A DNA stretch of 64,000 nt from Humulus lupulus (GCF_963169125.1 NC_084796.1:218512448-218576447), one strand, 5' to 3'; shown: positions 1 to 12,557, counted from the first letter of the stretch. Notes: generated by a model from the sequence alone, not told the origin. Made by a program: numbers and translations.

Positions 1-606
1 CCAAATACAGAAGCTCCTGCAGCTGTATCTTTAACTCTTTTAATTCTGCCAATGCCATCCTTTATGGTGCCAACTCAATAACAAACTCAATCTCTCTACG
101 TGGCGGCAATCCAGGTAAATCCTCAGGGAACACATCCAAGAACTCACAAACCAATCTGGTGTCCTCCGGTCCAACTGGTGAAACTCTGGTGGTATCCACC
201 ACACTAGCCAAGAAGCCTATACATCCACCCTGTAACAAATCTCTAGCTCTCAATGCAGATATCCTGGGTACGCGCGGTCCATGCACCACTCCCACAAAGA
301 CGAAGGGATCCTCACCCTCTGGCTGAAAAGTTACCATCTTCTTCCTACAATCAATGGTAGCTCCATACCTAGCTAGCCAATCCATACCTAGAATCATATC
401 AAAGTCCTCCATACTCAATTCAATTAAATCTACTGATAGCTCCCTACCATCAACCAACACTGGCAATGCTCTAATCCACCTCCTAGATACTACCAGCTCT
501 CCTGTAGGCAATATAGTCCCAAACCCTGAAGCACTATACTCACTAGGACTACACAGTCTATCAATCACCCTATCAGATACAAATGAATGCGTAGCACCAG
601 AATCAA
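1..606 (-). pseudogene. Ty3/gypsy pol fragment: aspartic protease to start of RT
   Basis: A minus-strand reading frame carries a retropepsin-like domain. The active site D-S-G-A-T-H-S-F lies at about 582-603, followed by the ILGMDWL motif typical of plant gypsy protease-RT linkers, then the D-V-F-P-E-D-L-P-G-L-P-P motif that precedes reverse transcriptase. A TAA at 62-64 and an apparent loss of about ten codons interrupt the protease-RT junction, and the RT start (ELKELKIQLQELL) runs off the window edge. This is chromovirus-like rather than Tat-like, because the linker differs from those of the elements further right. Gag is absent: the fragment begins exactly at the protease, where CACTA-derived sequence takes over. 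It is a dead remnant. Confidence 0.8.
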
Positions 607-644
607 TAATATCACATAATATATTATTTTATAACTTACCTTTA

Positions 645-1504
645 TAGATTTCCATGTAATCTCTTTTGGTTGCCTATTTTTGGAGGTATTGTAGTAATCA
701 AAAGCCCTAATAAACAAATAAAATATTTAATAATAAATTTAAAGTAAAAATTAAATAAGACTAATCCATATCACTATTTAACTTACATTGCCATTAGACT
801 TTTAATTCCGTTTCGTGGGGGTAGTCTAATTGGATCAAGCCAATAACATGTATCACGCAATGGATCAATTATTACTAGCATCCAATGATATCTGCTGACC
901 ATAAAATACGATATTGTATATAAATTAAGATATTGATAATGTAATTAGTTAAATAAATAAATAAATCTTACCCAATATGAACAGGAAGCAACCAAAATTG
1001 TCCTGTTTCTGTGTCTTCCAAGCGATTTGCCATTGATATTGCATTTTGTGTTTGACACGAATCCAAAGCCTAAGTTGGATGAAAGAAACGAAAATATTGT
1101 GCTCGATTTTCTTTTTCCAACTTTCGATGTAAGATCCTAAATATTACAATTGAATTTGTAAGACAAATAATGTTATTTTGTGCATGAGAATTATGTGAAA
1201 GGTATTTCTTTTTTACCTGATCCAAAATGTTATACAAGGAGCTCCAATCTCTGTCATGGTGCCAAGGTGAATCACATCTTCAGGTGAAATAAATAAGTAT
1301 TGATCACTATCCAAAATTTCTGGGTCCATGGAAATACGAAATGTGTGTGAAGGTTCATAAAGTCAAACAGCTAGTAATACAGCTTTTACACTCTTTGGAG
1401 CATCCTTGGGCATCTCAAATTGAATTGGAGATTTTTGCACTTCCTTTAAACTTGTGGAGGATGTATTGAGAGTTTGTGAAGAAGAAGGTTGATCTTTTCC
1501 TTTA
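645..1504 (-). pseudogene. CACTA second gene, 3' part: Ulp1/C48-like peptidase segment (interrupted)
   Basis: Minus-strand exon pieces read PEILDSDQYLFISPEDVIHL and GAPCITFWI, then YHWMLVIIDP and TCYWLDPIRLPP. The HW and LDP motifs resemble the His and Asp region of the Ulp1/C48 cysteine-peptidase domain that plant CACTA elements often carry downstream of a Transposase_24-type protein. Stops (for example in the AVLLAV-stop-LYEPSH stretch) and the loss of the Cys half show it is broken. It joins the segment at 13192-14938: an LTR element sits exactly between them, flanked by CATGG on both sides. The left limit is set by the adjoining gypsy fragment. Family assignment rests on motif recognition only. 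Confidence 0.6.
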
Positions 1505-1509
1505 CATGG

Positions 1510-2116
1510 TGTTGACCCTGATTTTGGGCAACTAACACGGAGTCAAAATACGCTTGACGTGGATGAATGCGTTGAAAAGAACGTAATAGCGAAAATAATA
1601 AGAACACGATATTTTATAGTGGTTCGACCCCAGGATCTGGTAATAACCTACGTCCACTTAGATTGGTATTGATGTAGGATTCAAAGAAGTGATCAAAGAA
1701 CCAGGGTTCAATGAGTTTCACTAACCTCTGAAGAACAATACAATATGATTGATATGATCACTCTAAACTCTAGCGATTTATAAGTCAGAAAAAGCGAAAA
1801 AAGATCTGATCCCCTTCCCTGAGCCCTCTTCTTCTATTTATAAGCTCAGGAAAGATTTACATTGATTTGTTACAGATATTATTTCCTAAATAATCGAATA
1901 CTCAGGAAATCATGGGAGAGAATTTCGGATTCCATCATAACTGCCTAAGATTTCCTCCGCGCGTTACGTGCCTACGACCAGGCTGGTCAAATGAAGAGAC
2001 CGATCGCATAACGCCGAACATCTTCTTGGTCGATAGTCGAACACAGGTTTTGCCAGGTGTCAGCCACGTGCAATTAATTCCTGCCATGTCATTCACTTCT
2101 GATTTTTGGGATAACA
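1510..2116 (-). repeat. 3' LTR of Tat element 1
   Basis: This is a 607-bp copy, equal in length to the LTR at 12580-13186 with no indels seen and about 25 substitutions, most of them transitions. On the minus strand it runs TGTTATCCC to GGGTCAACA. A minus-strand TATAAATAG lies near 1834-1842. Confidence 0.93.
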
Positions 2117-2131
2117 TTTGCCCCCCAAGTT
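2117..2131 (-). other. Polypurine tract of Tat element 1
   Basis: Immediately upstream of the 3' LTR on the minus strand is the purine-rich string AACTTGGGGGGCAAA. That is the expected place for the plus-strand primer of an LTR retrotransposon. Confidence 0.8.
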
Positions 2132-2344
2132 TGTTTAGTGCGACCAGTAATAAAGAAACTTAAGGGAACAACCGTTCGTCTTCCCACGTCTGTCAGAATC
2201 CCCGTGCATTTTCGAAAACTATGACATAATTATGTCTAATCAAGTCTTTTCAGTTTCCAAAAAGGCAATCTGATCGCTTGTCCACTTCCCCACGTTTCGA
2301 AAGTGGGGAGTGATGATTACCGCCTTTTGGCTACCCCTTTGATC

Positions 2345-2352
2345 TCTATAAG
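2345..2352 (+). promoter_or_regulatory. TATA-like box for the antisense gene of Tat element 1
   Basis: CTCTATAAG on the plus strand lies about 230 bp inside the 3' LTR, upstream of a pyrimidine-rich leader and a GTAAGG donor at 2512. The second Tat element has a TATA-like box in the same place (32097-32108). Promoter activity is inferred. Confidence 0.45.
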
Positions 2353-2945
2353 TAGTCTTTCTTCTTTTTCAAGAAACCTTTACCCGTCACTCTTGCCAAA
2401 ATTTTCAAGAACTTGCACCAGTGTTCAGAGCTTCAAAAACCAGTCTGACGTCGTGCCGCAGATCTTCCGCCTCAAGTTTTCATTTTCTTCCGAATCTCCT
2501 CCTTCTCTCAAGTAAGGATTCCATCCTTTAAGCTCTGTACTACGCCATTCATGCTATTTTTGTGCTCTGATATGTCTACGTTCTTGAATAAGGTTTTTAG
2601 GGTTTTTGGTATAAATCGCCTAATATTCTGTAGAAGTGCATCTTTATGCCTTGTATGGGTTAGATCAGTACTTTGATGGATAGAGTTTCTGATTTGGGAC
2701 GTTAGGTTGTCGAAAGGTTCAACCTTTAAGCTAGACGAAAAAACTGAAATTTTTTCCCGCCCTTCAGGAGTCGAAAAAAGTCCTTTTCAGAATACGTTCT
2801 TCTTTCCCTTCCTTTTTTTTTTACCCACGTTGAAGTTAGCATAGGATTAGGATGTCGCTGGCTATTTAGGCACGAGCAACGTTATCCCAGCTTCCCCACA
2901 CTACTTCGCGGATTGTGTCTTATCTCCTCCATTGTCTGTTTGCAG

Positions 2946-5550
2946 TTCATATGCAAGATGCTTGGGGGGGAGGGGGGAGAAAGACCTATCAAAGACGAAC
3001 TCTTAGCCCAACTGCACGAAGGTGAAGAGAATCCTTCCACGTTGATTCCAGAAATTCCATTCTCACGTTCTAACCCAAATCCTCCACCAGCTCCTACCCA
3101 GAAAATGGCCTGAACAAAAACCAAGGCCAGAAAAAGACGCAACCCTTATCCAAGTCAGCCTCTAGCTGATCCCCCCTCGACCAGTGGTCGAGGGGAATTC
3201 CCTCCTGAGACTGGAGTTCAGGCACATGCTCGTCCTCGTCATGCCGACCAGCTGGCTGTCGAGTGACACGTGGTATCTCCGAGCATGGTGACCATTCGCA
3301 TGGTCTCCAATTATTTAACTAAGTACAATCTGATAGGGGTGACCCTAGTAAGACCTTCCATTGACCAGCGAGCCAACCTGCCAGGGGGGGCTTATAGCGC
3401 CTGGTAGGGATACCATATCGAGGCGGGTGCCACCTTGCCTCTGCATTCATTTTTCCAAGGGGTGGCTAATTACTTCGGGGTGGCCCTTTTTCAGATTACC
3501 CCGAACGGATATAGGATGCTGACCGCGCTCTATATCCTTTACAAACTCAAGAAATGGCCAGCCCCCTCTCCTCATGAGGTCAATTATCTATTTGACCTTA
3601 AGTCCAACCCCAACCTAGACAGTACAGGGGTCTTCCATTTTTTCCATCAGGAGACCGGACGCACATTTCTGTCTGAGACCATCCATATCTCCAATGTGGC
3701 GAAGTATCACCTGGAATACTTTCTCACACCTGACATTGCTGCGAACAACCTGGCATTCACCCGAGGAGGTAAGGGGAATAACAAGCCTTAAACCAGTAGT
3801 TCTTTCCCTTTAAATTTTTTCTTGTCATAATACTCTATTGTTCCACTGTACTCCAGGTCCATGGTTGCGCCCAACCCCCACTCCAGGAATGGAGTCGAGG
3901 GCAGCACTCTTAGCCAGTATGTCCAATGCCGCTAAGAGTGTGAAAAACTTGATCACTGAGGCTAACCTTAGGTTGGCTGGCCTTAAGGGCTCCCCTCCTG
4001 CGACTAGCGAACCTACGGCGGGTGGTGTCCATGCGGGTGTGGGACGCGAGCAGGGTCTCGAGTAGCAACCTCAGTCATCCCCTCCTAGGAGGAGGCCAAC
4101 TGGGGTTACAATCAGGGAACCTGCTGCTCCCCACCAAGTAGCAGAACTATCGGTCCCCAAGGGCAAGGGGAAACAAAAGGCTGCTGAGCCTGCCGAACAG
4201 TCTGACGACTCGTCGGATGTATAGGGTACACCATTCTCGTTTTTAAATAACTTGCCCATTCCCATCCACCTGTTTGATGGGAACGGCAACTTTAGGAACG
4301 CTCCCTCTTTAAATTCAGATTTCTTCCAGGAACTAGGTAGTTCAGTAGATAATGTTACGACCAGTAGGTGTAGCTCGGGTACCTTACTTTTTCAACTCTT
4401 ATGCCCTAACCTTTGTTTCTCCGCGACCCTTTAATCCCATCATTTGAAATTTCATTCTTTGTGCAGGCATGGACTCCGGAGACTTCTTTGCACACTACCA
4501 AGCTATTGCCGAAGCTTCTGCCCCGAAGAAGGACAGCAAAAGAGCTCGTGGGGAAAGTAGCAAGACCCCTTTGAAGAAGGCCCGAACAAAAGATGCTCCC
4601 ACCGATGCCCCCTCCAAAGAGGACTTACCACATCCGCCTGCCTCCGAGCAACAAACTCCCACGCCTGTCGACCCTCGGTCTTCCTCAAAGGCCGCAGAAA
4701 AAGAGACCACGGACCAGTTGTCCGAAGGCTCCCTGCCCAGCCACATAGTTGGCATGGCCAGGGAGAGATTATACCGGCTCTCCAAGCATAAGCGCGCCCA
4801 GGCCGCCATCACTGGCACTGCCACGATGGATATCAACAAAATCATTAACAGGAGGCTGAACGAGATAGCTAGTGTAAGTCGTCTTTCGCTGCTTTGTCAT
4901 TTATGCTAAACTTCCTTTCTTAACTCTTTTTTCTTTAGGGGTTTTTGTCCTTGACTGCTAGCTGGCGTCGATCTGGGGCAATGGTCTCTCTCGAGAGGAA
5001 CTTTGATGCTAGGCTTTCCCAGGCTATGCAAGCGCTTGAGGAGGAGAAGACCAAGCTGCTCGAGGAGAACAAGGAGCTGGTTAAGCTGAACGAGCAGTTA
5101 TGCGATGACCAATCCACTCTTACCCGAGAGCTTCAGGAGAGCGAAGCGGCCCGGAACAAAGCCATCGACAAGCGGCACAAATGGAAGGAAAACTGCAAAC
5201 TCAATACCCAAGAGTGCAAACAGCTCACACTTGACCTGACTGCCAGCAGGGACGAGGTAAAGAAGCTTGAGGAACGGGTGCGCGAGCTCGAGGAGGATAG
5301 AGTTAAAACTCTGAAGAAGTATAAGGAAGCCACCTTCCTTTGCTTCTACGACTTCTGGAAGCACAATCGGGCGGCAGACATCAGCTATCTCTCTGAGCAG
5401 TTGCAAAAGACGCTGATGACCTAGTGCGTTGCTCGGCTGGAGGCAGAAGAAAAAGCCAAGGCCCAAACTCCTGCTGCTGCTGTGGCTAAACCTCCGGCTA
5501 ACCAAAACGCTCCTAATCCAGAAGACCCTCCTGCCCCCCAGCAAAATTAA
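2946..5550 (+). pseudogene. Antisense accessory gene of Tat element 1 (PF04195-like, coiled coil), decayed
   Basis: A multi-exon gene lies opposite to gag-pol. Inferred exons are a leader ending at 2511, then 2946-3768, 3857-4225, 4467-4873 and 4939-5550. Internal introns are GT-AG with phases 1, 1 and 0. Around 3435-3700 the product has a globular domain (PLHSFFQGVANYFG, then PNGYRMLTALYILYK) resembling the 'putative gypsy type transposon' family PF04195. The middle is Ser/Pro/Lys-rich (4469-4870). From about 4980 to 5330 there is a strong heptad coiled coil rich in E, K and L. In-frame stops at 3111, 3264, 3405, 4063, 4222 and 5422 make it a pseudogene. The original start codon is uncertain. 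Element 2 has the same gene in better condition. Biochemical function is unknown. Confidence 0.75.
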
Positions 5551-6288
5551 TATTTATTTTTTTTCTTTTTTCGCTTTATTGCCCACGGGCCTTTTTTTAA
5601 AGACAATCTTTTTTAATTTTATTACTGCGAGGGCAGCTCTTTTGCTTATGCTTGAACAATTACATCCGAGCAATACTACTCGTGGTGTAAAGGATTTTAT
5701 TCCTTTTAATTCTATTTTTACATCCGAGCACTGATGCTCGCGGTGTAAACGATTTCCTTTGATATTATAATCTTTTATTATAATACATGTTCGCATGACC
5801 GAACTTAGCATAGTACTTTGGTTTGATTTAACAAAATCATAAATTTTGAAAAATACTCTAAGTACCGTAGCATGCTTTCAATTATTTTGTTCATGTGTTT
5901 ACATACCTTGTGGTATGCTTTGCTATCGATGTACCTTATATGCCCCCAAGTGATCGAGGAGCTTTAGGTCCTTGGTCACTTGCCTTGACCACGACCTGTG
6001 TGAACATTACTGCTCGTTGCAAAATTTAACACTTGTAATACATCAAAGCAACACACGTAATGACCAAATACTTGTAAAAATAAATTTACAAAAGTTGGCA
6101 AGAATGACTGGCTGGGCACAGTCCCTTATAATCTCATATTAAAAATGGACTAAACATGTCTTTACGAGTGATCTTAAAAGAAAAGATCTTACATTTATAA
6201 GCGATTAGCCATACAACGTGGCTAACCCTTTTTGCAAAACTTGTAAAAAGTAGAATTTAATACAAGTCGGTCCTTTAAAAAGGATTGT
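5551..6288. other. Convergent non-coding spacer of Tat element 1 with hairpins
   Basis: This lies between the 3' ends of the antisense gene and gag-pol and has no coding signal. Short inverted repeats cluster here: 5667-5682 (one mismatch), 5725-5740 (CGAGCA/TGCTCG), 5763-5785 (9-bp stem) and 5789-5804 (GTTCG/CGAAC). A longer imperfect hairpin has CAAGTGA/TCACTTG arms near 5946-5981. The equivalent spacer of element 2 also holds hairpins. Confidence 0.6.
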
Positions 6289-9200
6289 TCACTGATAATA
6301 CTTGCGCAGGTGTTCTCCATTCCAATAACGTGGAACGAGATCTCCATTTAGGCGTGCAAGTTTGTAGGTGCCCGGGTGAAGGACTTCTTCAATCTTGTAA
6401 GGTTCTTCCCAATTAGGTCCGAGTACTCCAGCAGTGGGGTCGCGGGTATTCAAGAAAACTCGTCGTAGCACCAAGTCACCGACGTTGAATTTTCTTTCTT
6501 TTACTTTTGAGTTAAAGTACCGAGCGACCTTTTGCTGGTACGCAGCAACTCAGAGTTGGGCTTTTTCTCGTATCTCATCAATTGAGTCTAGGGACTCCAT
6601 CATCAGTTGGTTATTCTGGTCCTGGTCGTATGTTAAGCGTCGATGTGAAGGGGGATCTAACTCGACTGGTAACATAGCCTCATATCCGTAGGCTAAGGAA
6701 AATGGGGTATGACCTGTCGTTGTTCAGTGAGACGTTCTATACGACCAGAGGACTTCAGGCAGCTGCTCTGGCCATGCTCCTTTAGCATCTTCAAGCCTCT
6801 TTTTCAGGGTGTCCTTAAGAGTCTTATTCACGGCCTCGACCTACTCGTTTGCTTGGGGATGCGCAACTGAAGAAAAGCTTTTAATAACTCCGTGCCTTTC
6901 GCAGAAGTCGGTAAACAAGTCGCTGTAAAATTGGGTTCCGTTGTCTGAAACTATCTTTCCGGACAAACCATACCGGCAAACAATGTTCTTGATGACAAAG
7001 TCAAGAACTTTCTTGGTCGTTATGGTAGCGAGTGGTTCAGCTTTGGCCCATTCGGTGAAGTAATCAACTGCCACAACTGCGTACTTTACTCTGCCTTTTC
7101 CCGTTGGCAGGGATCCAATCAAATCTATCCCCCATACCACAAAAGGCCACGGGCTCTGCATCTGTTTCAACTCGTTTGGAGCTGCTCGTGGAATTTTGGA
7201 GAACCTTTGACATTTATCACATCTTCGTACAAATTCCATCGAATCCTTGTTCATAGTTGGCCAGAAGTAACCTTGCCTTAGGATCTTTTTTGCCAAACTT
7301 TGCCCCCCAGCGTGATCCCCGCAGAAGCCTTCATGTACCTCTCTCATCAGCTCCTTAGCTTTTTCTGGTGTAACACACCTGAGTAGTGGCATGGAATATC
7401 CTCTTCGGTACATAACACCATCGACCAGTATGTACCTAGCAGCCTGTCTTTGTAGAGTTCTTGCTTTGTTTCTATCTGTTGGTAATACACCTTTTGTCAC
7501 ATACTCCAAGTAAGGCGCCATCCATGTATCCTCCATTCGAATTCCCATACTGGCTTCTATTGCTCGTATGCTTGGCTCACTCAATCTTCCTACTGGCACA
7601 ATGTTCAATGTGTCAGCATCTTTTGCGCTCGCGAGTTTAGCTAAGGCATCTGCATTTGAATTATGATCCCGCGGTATTTGTTGGAGGGTATACTTCGGGA
7701 ACTGGGCTAATAGGTCTTTTGTTTTATTCAAGTAGGCCACCATTTTTAAGCCTCGCGCTTGATATTCACCTAGAACTTGGTTCACAACCAGCTGTGAATC
7801 GCTGTAAATATCAAGCGTCTTTATGCTCATGTCTTTGGCCATTCTCAATCCAGCGAGGAGGGCTTCGTATTCAGCTTCATTATTTGACGCAGTGAAGTCA
7901 AACCTAATGGCGCAGTGAAATCGATGCCCTTCCAGCGTTATCAATATCACTCTCGCTCCTGCGTGGGATTCATTGGGTGACCCATCCTTGAATGACTTCC
8001 ACGAAGGAGATTTCTCTTGAGGCTCAGGCGCACGAGGTTGTTCGCACTGTTCGCTGTCTGGGAGTTCGGTGAACTCTGCAATAAGATCAGCCAAGACTTG
8101 TCCTTTTACTGCTGCTCGCAGTGAATATGTGATATCGGACTGCCCAAGTTCGACTGCCCATTTTAATAAGCGCCCAGCCGCCTCTGGCTTTTGGAGGACT
8201 TGCCGAAGGGGCTGGTCGGTTAGCACTGTGATAAGATGGGCTTGAAAGTAAGGACGTAGCTTCCTTGAGGCCAGGATTAAGCAATATTCTAACCTTTCAA
8301 TGGGTGGATATCTTAGTTCTGCCCCAATCAGCCTCTTGCTAACATAGTAGACCGCTTTTTGTACGCCTTCTTCCTCGCGTACTAGTACCGCACTAGCAGC
8401 AACTTCAGTGATCGCCAGGTAAATGAACAAAGTTTCTCCTTCGATTGGTTTTGATAAAATGGGAGGCTCTGCCATATGCGCCTTCAAGGCTTGAAAAGCT
8501 TGTTCGCAGTCTCCTGTCCATTCAAACTTCTTATTACCCCTAAGTAGATTGAAAAAAGGGACACATTTGTCTATTGACTTTGAAATAAATCTACTTACGG
8601 CTACGATTCTCCCGGTTAAACTTTGTACATCTTTGATCTTCTCTGGCGATTTCATGTCGATCAGGGCTTTTATCTTGTCGGGGTTCGCCTCGATTCCTCT
8701 TGAATTTACAATGAACCCCAAAAACTTCCCTGATCCAACTCCGAAGGAACATTTGAGGGGATTTAACTTCATCTGGTATTTGTTCAATACATCAAAACAT
8801 TCTTGTAAATCCTTCACATGTCCTCCTGCCTTTTTAGACTTTACCAGCATGTCTTCCACGTATACCTCCATGTTTACTCCGATCGGCTCTTTAAACATGT
8901 GATTGACTAGCTGCAGGTAAGTCGCACCTGCGTTTTTCAGTCCGAAGGGCATTACTTTATAACAGTATAAACCCGTATCGGTCCGAAAGCTGGTGTGATC
9001 CTCATCAGGGGGATGCATGCTAATCTGATTGTAGCCCAAATATGCATCCATGAACGAAAGGATCTCATGTCCTGCAGTAGCATCGACCAACTGGTCGATT
9101 CTTGGGAGTGGGAAGTAATCCTTTGGGCAAGCTTTATTGAGGTCTGTGAAATCCACACAAGTTCACTATTTGATGTTAGGCTTGGGAACCAGCACTGGAT

Positions 9201-12200
9201 TGGAGACCCACGATGGATAAAATGCCACCCTGATGAACCCATTCTCCTTTAATCTTTCAACTTCTTCTTTTAAGGCTCTCGATCGATCCTTATCGAGCAG
9301 CCTTCTTTTTTGTTGCACAGGTGGAAAAGTCTTGTCTATGTTCAGGACATGGCTGATAACTGCAGGGTCTATCCCAGCCATGTCTTTGTGCGACCAGGCA
9401 AAGACTTCCTGGTTCCTCCGCAAAAATTCCACCAGTGTATGCTTCGTGGTTGGTTCTAGGTTTTTCCCGACCTTCACGACTCTGGTCGGGTCTTTTTCGT
9501 CGAGTTGGACCTCTTCCAGGTCCTCGACGGGTCCAACATTCTCTTCAAAATCCCCAAAGGGAGGATCTAGATCTCTATCCTCACTTTGGGCAACACCCTA
9601 TTTGGTGACCTCATCACCAGATTGGGCTTGTGTATCAATTTCCATTTGCAACCTATCTGGGGTAGTGCTCTTCGATGTTCCCTTTTTCGCCTTTGTGACT
9701 GAGGTGTTGTAGCACTCTCTGGCTTCCCTCTGGTTCCCAACCACGCGTCCTACCCCTGCGTCTGTCGGGAACTTCATGGCTAAGTGCCACATAGAGATGA
9801 CGACCCGTAGATCAACCAGTATAGGCCTCCCAATGACGGCATTGTACGCCGAATGACAATCGACTGCTACGAAAGTAGCGAGTAATGTCCTGGTAGCAGG
9901 CGCTGTACCTGTTGTCATTGGCAGTCTGATTGATCCGGCGGGGGCGAGTCCCTCACCAGAGAAGTCGTATATTGTTTGGTTGCAAGGCTCCAGGTCCTTA
10001 ACGGACAGTTTCATATGTTCCAGCGAAGACTTATACAGGATATTCACTGAACTTCCTGTATTGACCAGGACTCTCTTCACCATCATGTTGGCCATTTGGA
10101 TATCCATGACTAGTGGATCGGAATGTGGGAACCGGATGTGCTGGGCATCGCCATCAGAGAAGGTTATCTCACCCTCCTCTGATCGAGCCTTTTTTGACGC
10201 ACGGTCCTCCACAGTCATCATATCGATGTCCTGGTCGTGGCGCAGAGTCCGAGTGAATCGTTCCCTGGCCTTTCCGCTATTTCCTGCGAGGTGCAGGCCC
10301 CCACAAATGGTTAACAGTGTGCCAGTCACGGGGGCAGGCTGCAAAGGTGGCGAGCGTTGGCGTGTTGGCGCTTGCTCCTTGGCACCTGGAGCTTCTCGTT
10401 GGGAATTTCCCGAGGCCCGTATGTATCTTCTCAAGTGTCCTTGTCTAATAAGGAACTCGATTTCATCCTTCAGCTGGTTGCATTCGTTGGTATCATGTCC
10501 GTAGTCGTTATGATAACGACAGAACTTGGTGGTGTCTCTTTTCGAAATATCCTTTCGAATGGGGGCAGGTTTCTTATAAGGCACACTGGAACTCGTGGCC
10601 TGATAAACCTCTCCCCGAGACTCAAAAAGGGCAGTGTAGTTAGTGAACCGAGGTTCATAACGGTTACCCTTTGCTCGTTTATTGTCGGAGGTGGAAGGCT
10701 CAGTGTGTGGTCGTTTTCCACAATTCTTGCCATTGCCGTTACCATTCCCGTTGCCTTTGCCGTTAGGTTTAGACCCATTGGCGGCTTTAGCGGGCTCGGC
10801 AGCCTTCTTATCCTTGCCTGAAGGCTTTCCATCGTCGGCAATGGCATCTTCGAGCTTGATGTAACGATCAGCCCGGTCCAGGAATTCCTGGGTAGTTCTA
10901 ACTCCATCTTTGTGGAGGCTCTTCAAGAGGGGTGAGCGATGCCTAACCCCTGCGGTTATGGCCATCATTTTTCCTTCGTCCCCCACTGTTTTAGCTCCAG
11001 CTGCTGCTCGCATGAAGTGTTGGATGTAGTCCTTCAACGATTCTCCATCCTGCTGGCGAATTTCAACCAGCTGGTTTGCCTCAGTCAGATGCACACGACC
11101 TACGTAGAATTGTCTGTAAAACTCCCTTACGAACATCTCCCAGGAAACTATGCTTGTAGGAGGGAACTTAAAAAACCACTCCTGTGCGGCATCAGAAAGT
11201 GTTGCAGGGAAGATCCTGCACCCGGCATCTTCGGACACTTTCTGAATGTCCATTTGTATCTCAAACTTATTAACGTGAGAAACTGGGTCACCGTACCCAT
11301 CAAAGTTCGGAAGCTTAGGCATTTTAAACTTGCTAGGAGTCTCTGCCATAGCTATCCTTTGGATGAAAGGAGTGCCTTTCCTCCTGTCGTGGTCGATATG
11401 AGATGTTCTTCCCCCGACCAGCTGTTGCACCGCCTGGTTGAGGGCATCTATCTGGGCTTGTACAGCGATAGGAATCGCTATGGCTTCTGTTGCTGGGGGG
11501 ATGTTCTCGCCATGGCACTCGCGGTGATCGTTGAGTACATCTCTCAAGTCCTCATCTTTTCTCCGCTGCTCGCTAGCTCCAAGCTGGTTGAAGACATTAT
11601 TCTGTCTGGATTGCCCCCCAGCATCCCGTCTGCCGGGTTGGTCATCCTGAGGTGGCTAATTCCTATTTCCACCTCTTTCGTCATTCCTCCGACCGGCATT
11701 TCCTTTGCCTGAGTCGGCTTCATCATAACCCTTGCCGTCTCTGAATCGCGATTGGCTATGATGGGATCGACTGTTTCCTTGATTTCCATCCCGAACTGAA
11801 ACATCCTGAGTGTTAGAGGGTGGCCTGCATTGTTCGTTATATCCCCGTGCATTATCATGCCGTGGGGGACCCCGGACCGCTGAGCCTAATTCTGAGTTCC
11901 TCCTGTTACCAGGAGGATTCTGACCTCTGTTCGAAAGATTCGGGTCGTCGCCCCTATGGCGTCTAGGACTGCGAGACTGACGCTCGGTCCTATTCTGCCT
12001 CTGATGCGAGGGATTGCCGCGACCAGCTTGGGATGGAGGCTGTGCCTCAGGGTCCTGTGGGACATCATCATGAGGCACCTGAGGCTGCTTGGGCCTTTGC
12101 GGGCTCGAGGGTTGGATAGGCGGACTAGGATTGGGACCCCTTTGGGGTGGCCCATTTGCTGGTTGATCAGGCTGCGAGATAGGTGTAGCCTGATTCCTAG

Positions 12201-12408
12201 CCAATTGTAAGGCTGCCTCGAGGGCTTCCATGACCTCGCTCTGGCGGCGGTCCATCTTTGCCTGCCTCTCGCTTAACTCCGCACGCTGCCGTTCAATCTC
12301 TTGCTGCTGCCGCGCCATGATATTGGCAGCACTTTCTTGGCCGGCCCTCAGATTGGCCAGCTCTTCATGCAATGCCCCCAGGGTACTCTTTAGCGTCGCG
12401 TCATCCAT
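6289..12408 (-). pseudogene. gag-pol polyprotein of Tat element 1, multiple stops
   Basis: A single minus-strand frame of about 2,040 codons. The N-terminal part is a coiled coil then a low-complexity Q/P/R region (12408-11659). Next come a retrotrans_gag-like domain (FDGYGDPVSHVNKF to near 10850), a knuckle-like CRYHNDYGHDTNEC, and a protease with NTGSS where element 2 has DNGSS. RT follows with YVED instead of YVDD (about 8851-8862), then RNase H, a second RNase H (KDGSPN, NNEAEYEALLAGL, YSDSQLVV), and integrase with an HHCC region, D (WGIDLIGS) and D (VSDNGTQF). In-frame stops at 11656, 9598, 9166, 9163, 6841, 6724 and 6550 are all compatible with C-to-T or G-to-A changes, and the frame is otherwise unbroken. 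The C-terminal integrase part ends at 6289. No chromodomain is seen. Confidence 0.92.
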
Positions 12409-12557
12409 TTATTCTTCCTCAAATTCCAAATTCGGCTCATCCTCAGCCACGCTTGCAGGAGGAGGAGGAGGAGGCGGGTTCGACGGTGCAGCGGCGGCCG
12501 CCTGTCCAGTTTTTCTTGTAGTTTTCGCCATTGGTTTTCTCGACGGTGACAAATCAA

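Noticed and set aside
1912..2163. Small open stretch across the 3' LTR boundary of Tat element 1 (also 12982-13206)
   Set aside because: Present in both LTR copies for structural reasons; reads across the LTR edge into unrelated sequence.
10939..11712. Long plus-strand open stretch (257 codons) across the gag region of Tat element 1
   Set aside because: It lies opposite the well-supported gag frame and has no recognisable domain. It is a by-product of codon bias on the other strand.
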